Below are positions 13,401 through 25,400 of a stretch of 64,000 nt of DNA, piece by piece. Both the position numbers and the translations under genes were made by a program. The stretch lies in assembly GCF_031877795.1 (NCBI RefSeq), contig NC_133971.1, forward strand, positions 92,332,154 to 92,396,153, given 5' to 3'. Positions within the stretch are counted from its first letter, which is position 1, and every line of letters starts with the position of its first letter. Below the pieces are notes generated by a model. It saw only the letters and a program-made list of their open reading frames with translations, was not told the origin of the DNA and did not search any database. This DNA is from Strix aluco (Eukaryota; Chordata; Aves; Strigiformes; Strigidae).

Positions 13401-16400
13401 GTGAGACTTTCCCTCCACTGAGCTGGCTCAGTGGGCTGGGGAGCACACCAGTGGAAGGAGAAGAAACCGTGTTTGCAGAACCGCTTTTCAGTTCATGAAA
13501 TCCTCGTTTCAGGATATTACTCTGTTCAAACCTTCTGTTCCTGTGTGGCTTTTGCAGAGCAGTGGTCTCAGAGACATTACAGCGCCTAAGAAACAACAGG
13601 AAAGGAAACTACATCCCATATGAATGCAACCCCAGTGGCATCAATCCTCAGAACAAGCTGGTTTATGGAGTGGGCATCAGTGAAAGGTGAGGAAAGAGGA
13701 GCCAGAAAAGTGGTGTGGATGTAGCAGGGTGGAAAGACTTTCCTAGGTCCTGTCCACTGCTCACACAGCCTGGCTGTGCAGGAGAAACTGCAGCGATGGC
13801 TCAACAGCCTTTTCCCTGGGTGTTGGTGGACAGTGGATCCTGATCCACCATTAAAACCACAGCTGCTCCATCACACAACTTTCAGTGCTTGCAGAAGAGA
13901 CAGAGCAGATCTGTTTGTGTCCTGTTGGCACCTCGACCAACAGTATCAGGAGAACAAGGGCTCAGGAACAAATCAACTGCATGAATGCCTTGGAGATCAT
14001 CATGGGCTTTTCTACAGTGACCCCAGTACAAACCAGGACCACTACACTTGTCTCCATTACCACTTTGGGGCACAAGGGAAGAAATATCACGTATCTGAGC
14101 ACTTCCTGCTCAATTATGCAGGTCTCGGTCTTTAAAATAGTTTGGCCACCACTGTGCCTTTGTGGAAGATCCCCTATCAACATAACGAGTGTTCAGTGTT
14201 TGTAACAAAAGGTACTTCACTCCAGGCCTGTTTTGCTGAATCCCCAGCAGCAAACCTGGCCTAATAAAACCCGTGGCTGTGCCGAGTAGGCTCCTTAATA
14301 GTCCACAGCTGGAAGTGACATTTTCAATAGCATGCAAAACATTTCAAATGTAATTAGAGGAGGAGAAGAGCTTTGGGGAAAACAGAATCGCTTTGCTTGC
14401 TTGACTCTGGCAGTTGTGTCATTTAGTGTCTCATGTAGGCAAATGTATTCTCTTCCCCAAGTGTCCTTATCCAAAAGAGCAGTTATTTGTCCCATTTATC
14501 CTCCTGGCCCAAACTGACGACGGGGGAAAGGGCCCTCTGACATCTGCAAGGTCTTCTCAGGACTATCTTGCCTTTTTCCACAGTGATGCTAAAAGTCTGT
14601 GTTTTCCTGACATTGGACAGACAGGTTGGATTGTAGCCTCCTTGTTATGCATTTCTGCAGTGATGAATGCAATCGAGTCTGATTTTAGAAGTAGCAGACA
14701 TAACACAGATAATGATGTTACTGCTTCAATTAACAAAAAGCCCAACTTGCAGCACCAGAAGTTTCCTTTGCTCCTCTTGGGAAACGCCACCACTTGCCCC
14801 AGCCTACATTCACCCCTAAAATATTAAGCTATTCTGACACACGTAGAAACATGGGAGGATGGGAGAAAAAGAGTGAGAATGACCCAAGTCTGGTGAGTTC
14901 ACAACTCAGGAGGCACCTGGTCCCTGACCTTGCTTTAGTGAATATTAGCTATTCTTTGCAAAGTGAGAGCTGATGGGACCAAATCTGTGCTGGCAGAACC
15001 ACATCCAGGCTTGGATACACAGATGTCCACGGAAGTTAAACTGTCTCCACTCTTCGCAGCCATATTCATCGACTTTCCTCTCTATCCCTTGTCTATCTGT
15101 AGCAGATCTTCTTTGGTTTGGTTTTGGAAGTAGTTGATGCCCAATCAAGGATAATAGTTGTCATTACTGGTGCTTATGTTCCCATAGGAGTAAAAGAGAA
15201 ATCCTGCTTGGGACATTGACCACTCAGGGGCCAGTGAAGAATTGCTGCTGCCCAGCCTTTTACAACCATCAACCAGTGCTGCTCAGCTTCCTAATTGCAT
15301 TTTTTTTTTTTATCTTCACATATTCTGAAACATAAAGTAATGACCATTGCAAAGACAGTTCATCAGCCTTGTGTCCTCTGCCATTATTTATCCCCTGCCT
15401 GGTTAGATGACCATCCATCCCTAAACCCCACCACATGAGGCATCACCCAGAAAGTGGTGGGAGTTTTAATAGCAGTGTTAGATCACTAGAAATGGAGTGT
15501 TAATTGTGAGGTGTTAAAATTATAGCATCTAGCTTTGCATCAGTACATCTCAAAACACTTTAAGAAGGTGAATAATTTTTATCCCTAATTTACATAATTG
15601 AAAATGAGGTACAGGAATGTGATTTACGCAAGGTCATTCAGCAAGCCAGCGGCAGAATAAAAATAGATCCATTTCGTATATCTCTCCTTTAGGATCATGT
15701 TAGTTCACACCACAACATTTCTCATCAGAGCAGACAGGCAATGCAAAACCTCTCACAACCTTTGACAAAGCAAAAGCTTAACACTTCGGACAGCTTTAGA
15801 AAATAGGTCTCCTGCCCCTCCTCCTCTGTTTATGCAACTTGTTCAGTCCAGGATTTGACTCAGGTCAAAACCACACATAAATTACTCTGAGACAACCCAC
15901 CCCCCTCAGCCCTTACATATAAACTACTCCTGTGCAAAACCACTTAACAGTTCAGAGTGAAGATATAACAGTTTCTTAGATTATATTCTTGCAATTGAAG
16001 CATATTTTGTGTTTTATTGAGCCATAGTTGATGCAAAAGCATTTAACAAGGATGCAGGATAATTTGTCCCCAAGAGGAACAAAGAAGGTTTGAATTAAAA
16101 AAGCTTTTACAGAACTGATAATTCTGCAGCTATATCTGATCTTTTGGGCTCTTTCTACTGCATAGTGAAGGGTTCTGCATTGATAGAAGATTGTGAAGAA
16201 ATGAATGACTGCACAACATCAACACTGAAGTCTTCACTTTCCAAATTTGCTGTTTTGTTTGCTTACATCTTTTTTTTTGACTTTATGTCAAGTCTGGACT
16301 GTGAGCTTTTTGCAGACACTTCTGCTGGCGCTGTCATGCCTGTACCACGTCTTTGTGATAGGACTGTTGAGCATAAGGAAAAAAACCTACCATTGAGGAG

Positions 16401-19400
16401 AGAGGAAAGTACGTCGTGTGTAGGGAGGGCTCTGCGGGTCAGTGCTAGGGTGTCCCAAGGGGCTGAAGCCAGATTTAGGCAACCTGAAGGACTAAGCAGC
16501 ACGGCACAGTTGTTGGCATGCTACACAAGTCTGCAGTTTGCATGACTATTTGTGCCTTGTCTAAGGCATTGACTTCAATCCATCCCGAAACATGCAGGAG
16601 TTGACGTAGTCTTCCTCTGTACTGAGCCATCAACAGAACAGGGGGAATGATGAACTCTCCTCTCCTTGGTATGTTTTAAACATCTATTTCTCTTCCTCTC
16701 ACTTTTTATTTAAAGCAGAAACTATTCAACAAATCTGCCCCATGGATCAACAGAGTTTATGAGGCAACAGTCAAGCACTGAGAAGAGGGCTTAGAAAGAC
16801 CTTCTCAAGTCTGATAGCTGAGTAAATCCTTACAAAGGGCTGAAAAGGCAGATCTTTAGGTTTATTTTAATATTTTATGGCCTACAAGTGCCCAAAAGGC
16901 TTGGAATCATGTCTGTGAACTGCAGAAACATATCTCTAGAAAAGTCATGTGCTGCATGTTCAAGGCCTGGGAAATTTAAAATCTGATTCAAGATACTGGT
17001 CCTTAAAAAGGTAGTTCCTTCAGAGAAAGAAAAATGAAGGTATAATAATGTTTTTGAGTTGGGTCCAGATCAAGGAAGGGGAATGAGATCCTCTCTCCAT
17101 TGGAAGAGCCACTGAGAAGGTGGGGCAATTAGGTTATTTAAAACTCAATTAGACAATGTCATAGCAGTTGGTGTAATGGAGAGAAGGGCCCTGTTGAGCC
17201 AAAGAAGAAGTTGGGCTGCAGAACGTTGTTATTTACTTCTGTCTTTGCTCCTGTAATAACACAGAGAAGTCTGGTTTATCCATAATTAGACTCTTCCTGG
17301 CTCCTCTTGGCTGATGGCAACTGCGATAATCAAGAATCTGAAATTAATGACTGTAGAAAGACTGCTTATCATATGGGTTCAAATCTACTCAGACAGATGA
17401 GGGAGCTAAATCCAGATTTCCCATATCTCCTTCTGCAAGGAGAAAAAGGAAAAAAAAAAAAAGAGGAAAACAAAAGCTTTTTCTAGGTAAATAATTCCAT
17501 TACTGAGATATTGAGAAACTTTAAGCCATTCTTCCAGAATGGTGATTTAGTTCTTAAACCAGAGAAAATTCTATATTTAGAAAGCCAGCATTTCTACAGA
17601 TACTGATCTTGCATAAATGTAAAAGTAAATGAACTGAGATATGAGAAAATACATAGTGCCTATCTGAGATCAGGAGATGGGGAGTCTGGAAACGATTAAG
17701 TTTGCTCAGGGAGTCTAAATATATTAGGTTGAACATCAGTATCTCAAAGTAAACAGGGGCAAGATAAAAAGACATGGAGCAAAACTTAAAACTAGATTTC
17801 ATTCACAGCAATTCATTGTTACCAGACCCTTGTTGGTGAGCTCTAAACATCTAAAAAACCAGGAACAAGTTCCTTGAAATTGCAGTTGCAAAGTCTCTAA
17901 ACTGCCTGTTTTCAAATGAACACTGACTTCCTCCCTAATCAATTTTACTGAAGTCAGAGGAATTAGATGGGGACTTCATTCCTCCTTTATATCTCATACA
18001 CAGATGCCACTCAGCAGTTTTTGTGGGGAAAATGGCATTTAAAAACATTAAAGTGGGACCATAAAACTGACATGCTTTTCCAGAGGAGGCAAATGCGGTG
18101 TCTGCAATTTAAAGACCTTCTGACAGTCTTTGCCATTGCAATTACTGTCTCTTCAACTCTGAACACCCCACTGCGGTCAAATTTCAGTGAAAGGATAAAC
18201 AAAAGTAGGATGTGAACTGGGAGCAAAGCCACTGCAGCAAAACTTCACTGATAGGGACAGATGCTGAGCTGGACTTCATGGTAAAGTATTTGCCCACCTT
18301 GGATAAACCATTTAAATGTATTTTATCCTGAAATGTGGGCAGGTTGGTATGCTTCTTGCTGGGACCAGGTGGTGTCTGAAAGAAAAATAAGGCCTGTGAT
18401 GGTTAGTAGTTCCCTTAACTAGCCCATAGGTGTTAAAGGCACCTCATGTGAGTCAGAACAGGTTGATGCTGTCATCGAGGCTGATTATTAAGAAAATTAG
18501 GAGAAGAACATCAACCATGTTCCAAGCATTCAGCATGTGAGGAGCAATGGGGTAGGCCAATGTGATGCTAGGTCTTCCACAGACCATTGGCAGAAAACCA
18601 TTTAGTCCTAAAAAGAAAAAAAAAAACGAGGAAAGAACGATCAATATCTGATGCCTCAAAGTAATGCTAAATACAAGCACATTTTTATTTAATACCCCAA
18701 GTCCCCCAAGCATCTGACAAAAACCATACACAACCCTTGACCCCTGACCCCCACTACTCCTTTCCAAAAAAATAGAGCCAGGAGTTTCTAACCAGTGGCA
18801 CAGCTGATTTATATAAATTGTATAGAGAGAGCAGGCATATATGCAGAAGATAGCTACAGCCGGGGATCCCAGTAGTCATAAATACTCTACCCACCCAAGA
18901 AAATGTCATGCTGCATTGTGTGAAGTTTTAGATAGGAGATGCCTTTCACATGACTAATGCAAGAACAATGAACACAACATATGTTATGATTTAAACTACA
19001 GTTGTCCTCCTTTCTTGGGGGGAATAAAAAGTACATTTTTGCTGAGCAAAACCTGAGCATATTGTTTGTCCAAGGTTTAACCCTGCAGTCAGCTAGATCT
19101 GGTAAAAGCCCCATTAACTATTCTTTATAAAGGTAAACCAGTGATATGAGGGAAATAAGGAAAGAGAATATGAGGTTGCAATGTGAACTTACATTCATGA
19201 GGTATTTTTTCAAGTTCAGGACTCATAGTTTACTATTTTATCTGACTTGTGGTGGCTATCTGGGTACATGCTCTCAGCCCACAGCAAATTTAAACTAATT
19301 GAGCCTATTTACTGCTTAGCCTAAGGCTAAACTCTGTGGCTTCCCTTTGCCACTAATCAAGAGCATGCAGATAGCAATTACCATAGCTCAGCTGCAATGT

Positions 19401-22400
19401 GGTAACTCCCCAACCTGGATCAACAACATCATCAGTCACACGGAGAAGGTGAACCATGACCACTTGATCAAGAAGGAAAAGGCAGCAAAAAGATTAACAG
19501 GATTTACTTGTCAAGCAACAGAGAGCAGACCTGTGGGACTCATTGCCATGGGATGCCGTGGGTGCTAAATGGTGGAGAGTCTGGACAAGGAACTGAATGA
19601 GAAAATTCACTGAAAGTTACCTAATGGATGAAAAGGATATCTAGTTCAGCAAATGCCCTGAGCTATGTGTAGTAAGATGCAGAGAACTGGGGAAGGATTA
19701 CACATACGCAGTCAGTTCCTCCTCTTCCTTGTGCACCCAGTGATGCTGCTGTTGGAAACAGCTGCTGGTCTCGACAGACCCTCGGTCTGACCTAGTTCTC
19801 ATCTTCCTACATCCCAGCCTGTTCACGTGCCTGAGCCCTAAGGATCAGCTCTGACCTGGTGCGTCTCTTTAATTCTGTTAGCACGACCAATCACTGGGGA
19901 GCCGCAATACCTCTTGAGGAAAATGTTCTTTTTGTAGACATTTCAGTTGGTAATATATACAAAAATGAATCTACAAGTCCATGTTGATTTCTTGCCTGCT
20001 CTCAGAAGGATATCTGAACTACCCTTGCAACTACAGAGATGCCTGTTTGCTGAGCTAAAACTCTTGTGGGTATTTTGATAGCCGTTTCCATTTCTAAATC
20101 TAAACTGCTGATTCAGAGAATAAGTAAGTGTTTTGGCAACTAAAATCAGGTAAAAACAGCTCCCTTACAGCATTCAGCGCCAGCTATATAACATGATATT
20201 ACAGAGGTTACTCAACTAAATTGTCCTGTGTTGTGGGAGTAATAAATACAAGCCTAAATCTTGCAGTGGCTGGGAATAAAACAATCATGTTAGGTGCATG
20301 GTTTTATTTCCCATATTTCACAACAGACAAGCTACAATAAGATTTTTTTTTTTTTTTAATAAAAAAAAGGAATCAAACCTCCAGTGGGAAAATCTGATCC
20401 AGAGGTAGCATCTTTTATTAACATCGTATGAGATGCAGCCTTCCCCACCTGCCACAACTTGAAGAAGTCAAGAAGATGATGGCCAGGACATGTGCATACT
20501 GACATATAACCCCAGCCATAAACTAGGTGCAATCAGGTAATGACTGAGTAATCCTGCTGCCATTTCTCCCAGGACTTCAATAAATACTTCTGCCCAAACC
20601 ACCTTGTTAACACTGACCCAGGTGGGTCTATGGGAGCCATCAAGCTTCACCTTTGGGCTGCAGCAAGTCATTAGCGAGCAAGTCATTACTAATGCAAGAT
20701 CATCTATTTTAGATTAATATGGGATGGGATGAGATGTCATCACAGCAGCGTGAGCGATGCATTTGTTACAAGATGCTGCTTGGTGCCTGAATAACAACAC
20801 AAATGACTGTGACAATGGTCCTGAGTGCTGCTCTGCTGTTTGTGATACCAGTTAGGGTGTCCAGCAGCTGGGAAATGTCAGAATCTCTCTCTCTCTTGGC
20901 AGGGCACTGCACACTCACCAGCTGAGGTAGTGATTTTAGTAAAGACAGACACATATCTTTATTTCTATCTTCTAAAGCTCACTATGTTATGCCAGGCTGC
21001 ATTACCCCATGTGTCGGTGTCAGGCTGATAGCATCAAATTGCTAGGAAAGCACCATACTGGCCTGTGAAAAAGATATTGCAATAATAGAGTTGGTGTGTT
21101 GGGATAATGGGCTGGATGGCTTTGCTTTGGAGGAGCAATCATTATCTGTGCTGCAGTGGTGAATGTAAGCTCCGACTGAAGCTGGGGACCCATTAGAGCA
21201 GATACTACACCAGCATGCAGGGAGACGGTCTCCTGCAGGTAGGGACTATGTCTAGACAGGCAAGCTGGGACACAGGATCCAGGTAAAATCCTTGAGATTA
21301 CCCAGCCTGCAGCAGAGGTGGGAGCAGTGCTCCCAGCCTGCCTCATATCCACAGAGAAGGAGGTGTTTCCTCAAGTGAAAACATTGTCCCAACCTCTCCC
21401 ACCCCGCCACGTCACTGCCCTGACCTTTGTTGTCATGCCAGATCCGCACTTTGCAGAGATCTCCCAGGCTCAGCATGTCTGAGAAGTTGAATTCATCCAT
21501 CTGGTTCCTCTCAAACTTGTTAGACTTGTTGGACTCCTTCAGAGCCAGGGTCCCACTGTCCCCGTTCTCCCCAAACAGGATCAAGGACACGTTGGCATCG
21601 GTGCCTGCTCCTGGAAGGAGAAAGCAAGGCACATTGTCATGAGCAAACCTGCTGTGTAGGGCTGACACCCAACCCCCAACTGCATGGAAATGGAGTCAGC
21701 AGAGGCAGTCTGGAAGAGGCTGCAGCGATGCTCATGTTCCTCTGTGCACAGCTGACAAATTTCAGTGAATTTGTGCAGGATCCTGCAAGGAGGACACCCC
21801 ATGGTAGTTAACAAGCCAGGCCTCTCAGCCAAATCCTCCAAATACAGCTGGAATGCTTCACCCTTGCATTCAGGGTATGGTGACCATGATGATAGCAGCA
21901 CTAATAGGAAGCAGGAGTGTCTGCTCCTGACGGAGCACTGTGCATCGTGCCGCGTTGCAGAGGATGCCAGTGTCATGACTCCCATTTTTCCAAGGTGGCT
22001 TGGGAAGAAAAGTGACTTACCCAGCAATCTATGAAAGAGCGTTAAAGAACATATTTTAACGTTTCTAGCTACAAAGCATTAGCACACATCAACTGGGGCT
22101 TCCCGCTGGGCCACAGTCCCTTTGCCACACTGTGGTCTCCTTCCGCATTCCCACAACCTCCTCCAAGGTGACCTGTGGCACCCAGGACACTTCAGCTGGG
22201 TTCTGTCTAATACTGCTCTCCTGGTGTTGTATGGCACAGGGATTTGAAAGCAAAGTGCAGATCATCAACCAAACCACTGCGGCATCCTGCGGCACACTTT
22301 CCCCTCCCATAGGTCTTCCTTCTACATTCCTGTTTCTCAAAACATTGTCCATGCTGCATTTAATGGAAAAAGTTCCAGTTTCCCATACAACAGTTTGACC

Positions 22401-25400
22401 CATCAATTCCCACCTCTTCTTATGTATATGTTAGGAAAGGAAAAATTTCTAAGCTGATCTTTAATATGTGATATTGAATTTCATATGCCCATTATTGTCT
22501 ACATTTTGCTGCAGAAAACAGCCATGCTGTCATTTTTCCTGACTTTTGGAGAGTTCAAGGCCAAGTCATCACCCTCAGTGACCTTACAAACATTTTAGCT
22601 GAAAGCGCCACAATGTTTTTACCTGGCACTATTTATAATTTGACCAAAATTATTGCTTTTTATTTTTGACGCCATAATAAAAAAGCAGATTAATAGAAAG
22701 CAATTTGATTCCACTTGGGCAGACATTTGTCATGTCAGAACCAAAGCCCTTAAATTTTGGAAAATGAAAATGAGATTGTCAAACCCAAATCTGTCTTACA
22801 AAGAAACTCAGCAGCTGCTGCTCTCCGTTAGATAGCCCAGCTTTGAAAACTCTAACCGCCTGCCAAGCCATTTCTTACACAAGAGTATCGTAAATCCACT
22901 TTGGGCCACATGGACAGTATTTCCCACAGCTCCATTCACAACACAATGTAGAGACAAAGTGTGTGTGTGTGGGGGGGGGGGGGGTGGAACAGAAAACTTC
23001 TTGAGAAAGCTACCACTTCTTCAGGATTATTATTTGAATACAGAAATTACGAATAAATCACAACTCTTCTTATAGAAGGACTGGAAAAAATACTAAAAAA
23101 AAAAAAAAAGAGAGAGAAAAAGAATCATACAGACAAAAAGCAAAGCAACTTTTGGTTTCCATGTGAAAAATTGTCTATGTTAAATCTGGTCTAATTTTCA
23201 GCGGTTCCCTGGGAAGGACTTAAGAAGGAAGAGAAAGCATCAGGGATTCAGGCAGTTCATCTGGCAGTACCTTTTATGACCTTAAAGTTTGCTGAGGTGA
23301 GGAACAAAGCAAACTGAAGTCCATTTCCTTACAAGGAGCAGACTCCCAATTAATGTAAGGTCTCAAAAAGCACAGAACTAACTGTTTCTTAGCAAAACCT
23401 TCCCTGCAGGAAGAAGCTTATGGGGGCCTCATGCCGTGACATTTCCCTCACAAGCAATTAGCAGGAGATGGGAAAGAAAAGAACAGAAATTGCTGAATCA
23501 ATGTACACTTCACCTACTTGATTCTCTGATTTTTTTGTTGTTGTTGTTAATTCCAGGAAGCTGTCAGGCACATTTAGGAACTGTAACAAATTTGACAAAT
23601 GAAGAGATGAAGGCACTGTGGTTACACAGGCCTTAACTGGCAGTCAGGGCAATAGCTCATGGGTCAGTACGGGGGTCTGCAGCACTGGACTTCGTCATCA
23701 ACACCCTAAGCAATGACACAATGCATCCTCAGCAGATTTCTGGATAACATTAAATTTGGGGGAGTGACTGACATGCTGAATGGCAGAACTGAGAGCTGCT
23801 GAATGGCAGTTGAGAATTAAGGTTGTTCAGCCTGGAGAAGAGAAGGCTCCAGGGAGTCCTTATAGTGGCCTCCCAGGACTTAAAGGGGCTACAGAAAAGC
23901 TGGGGAGGGACTCTTGATCAGGGAGTGTAGGGATAGAACGAGGGATAATGGTTTTAAACTGAAAGAGGGCAGATTTAGATTAGATCTAAGGAAGAAATTC
24001 TTCCCTGTGAGGGTGGTGAGGCCCTGGCACAGGTTGCCCAGAGAAGCTGTGGCTGCCCCCTCCCTGAAAGGGTTCAAGGCTAGGTTGGATGGGGCTTTGG
24101 GCAACCTGGGCTAGTGGAAGGTGTCCCTGACTGTGGAACTAGGTGATCTTTCAGATCTCTTCCAACCCAAATCATTCTATGATTCCGTGATTCCAACACA
24201 GGTGGACCTTGAGAAGCTTGAGGACTGGGGAAGCAGAAATCCCATGAAGTTCAGAAAGGAGAAATGCAAAGTTCTATGTCTGGGTTGGAATAAAACCTGC
24301 ACGTGTACGTGCTGGGGAGCTGAGGAAGACCCAAAGGTAATAGCAGTAACATTCATATTCAGGTTGAATCCAAGCTAACAGCAAGTTCTCAGTGTTCAAT
24401 GCAAACCACATATTTGGCTACAGCAGGAGGAGCATGGCCAGCAGCTGAAGGGAAGATCTTATCCCCTTTGCTCAGCACTGAGGAGCCCACACGTAGACGA
24501 TGGTGTCAGTTTGGGTACCTGGGTCATGTTAAGACACTGAGAAGTGCTCAGCAGATGGTTGCCAAGATGGACAGAAGCTGGGGCACAAAACTGTGAGGAG
24601 AAGCCAAGGGTGATAAGCTGAGGCAGATGAACAAAGGCCCCTTGACCTTGTTCAGAGACGGTGATAACGGTGACAGGGGCATGTGCTGTGGAGATGTCAG
24701 ACCACACCCCAGGGAACCACAGTCACAAATTGCTGGGGAGGTTCGGGTTGGGCATCAGGAAAATAAATATTTCTTAGGAAAATGGTGCAGGTGTGGATTA
24801 GGTGCCTGGGGACGTGGTGCCATCACCATCCCTAGAGGTGTCCAAGACTCGGCTGGGCAGAGTCTTAGGTGATTTGACCTAGTGCTGGCAATAGTCCTTT
24901 GATCAGGAAGATGGACGAAATAACCTCCAGAGGCCCCTTCCAACGAAAGCGTCTATGATTTTATGGTTCTTACTGAGCAGCTGCATCATTTTTAAACAAA
25001 GTATAGGCTTGAGTCACAGCCTTCTGAGGCCGAAAAATGTCCTTCTTTTGACTTAACAGAGACTTGGATAAGGCACCAACTGTCCTAAATTATGTAATTT
25101 GTAGGCTGTAACTGAGCTGACAAGATAATAATTAAACTTATAACAGCAGAGATAAAAACTTCCTGCTTTGTTAATGCCTGGAAAATGATAAAGCAGTATT
25201 ATTCTTTCTCCATCTTTATTGCATTACCATGTATATGATGCCTGCATATAGAATACAGAAAGTCTGTGTAAATCAGCATTAACAAGCGAGGACATTTTTG
25301 AGCCACAAAAAGAGCCATCAGGTGGTCCAGCTCTATTGCAGCTCTGTCTGTGGGTCATACCTTGAAGAAAAAGAGATTGTGAGTCACTTATATAAGATCA

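Larger units (their letters stand above)
9956..21424 (-). other. LOXHD1 intron within PLAT13, 11.5 kb, largest in window
   Basis: GT-AG intron that interrupts PLAT13 between HDNKG and APGW. It holds a minus-strand CR1 (11559-12035), a MIR-like relic (15550-15665), an L3-like CR1 relic (19420-19815), simple T/A tracts (15301, 17449, 20343) and a splice-flanked 78-nt open stretch (18298-18375). The rest looks unique. Long unassigned segments such as 12060-15500 and 16000-18250 show no gene. Confidence 0.8.

Noticed and set aside
13776..14205. Overlapping open frames of 106-119 codons on the plus strand
   Set aside because: Several frames are open at once in a long intron, with no domain or splice support.
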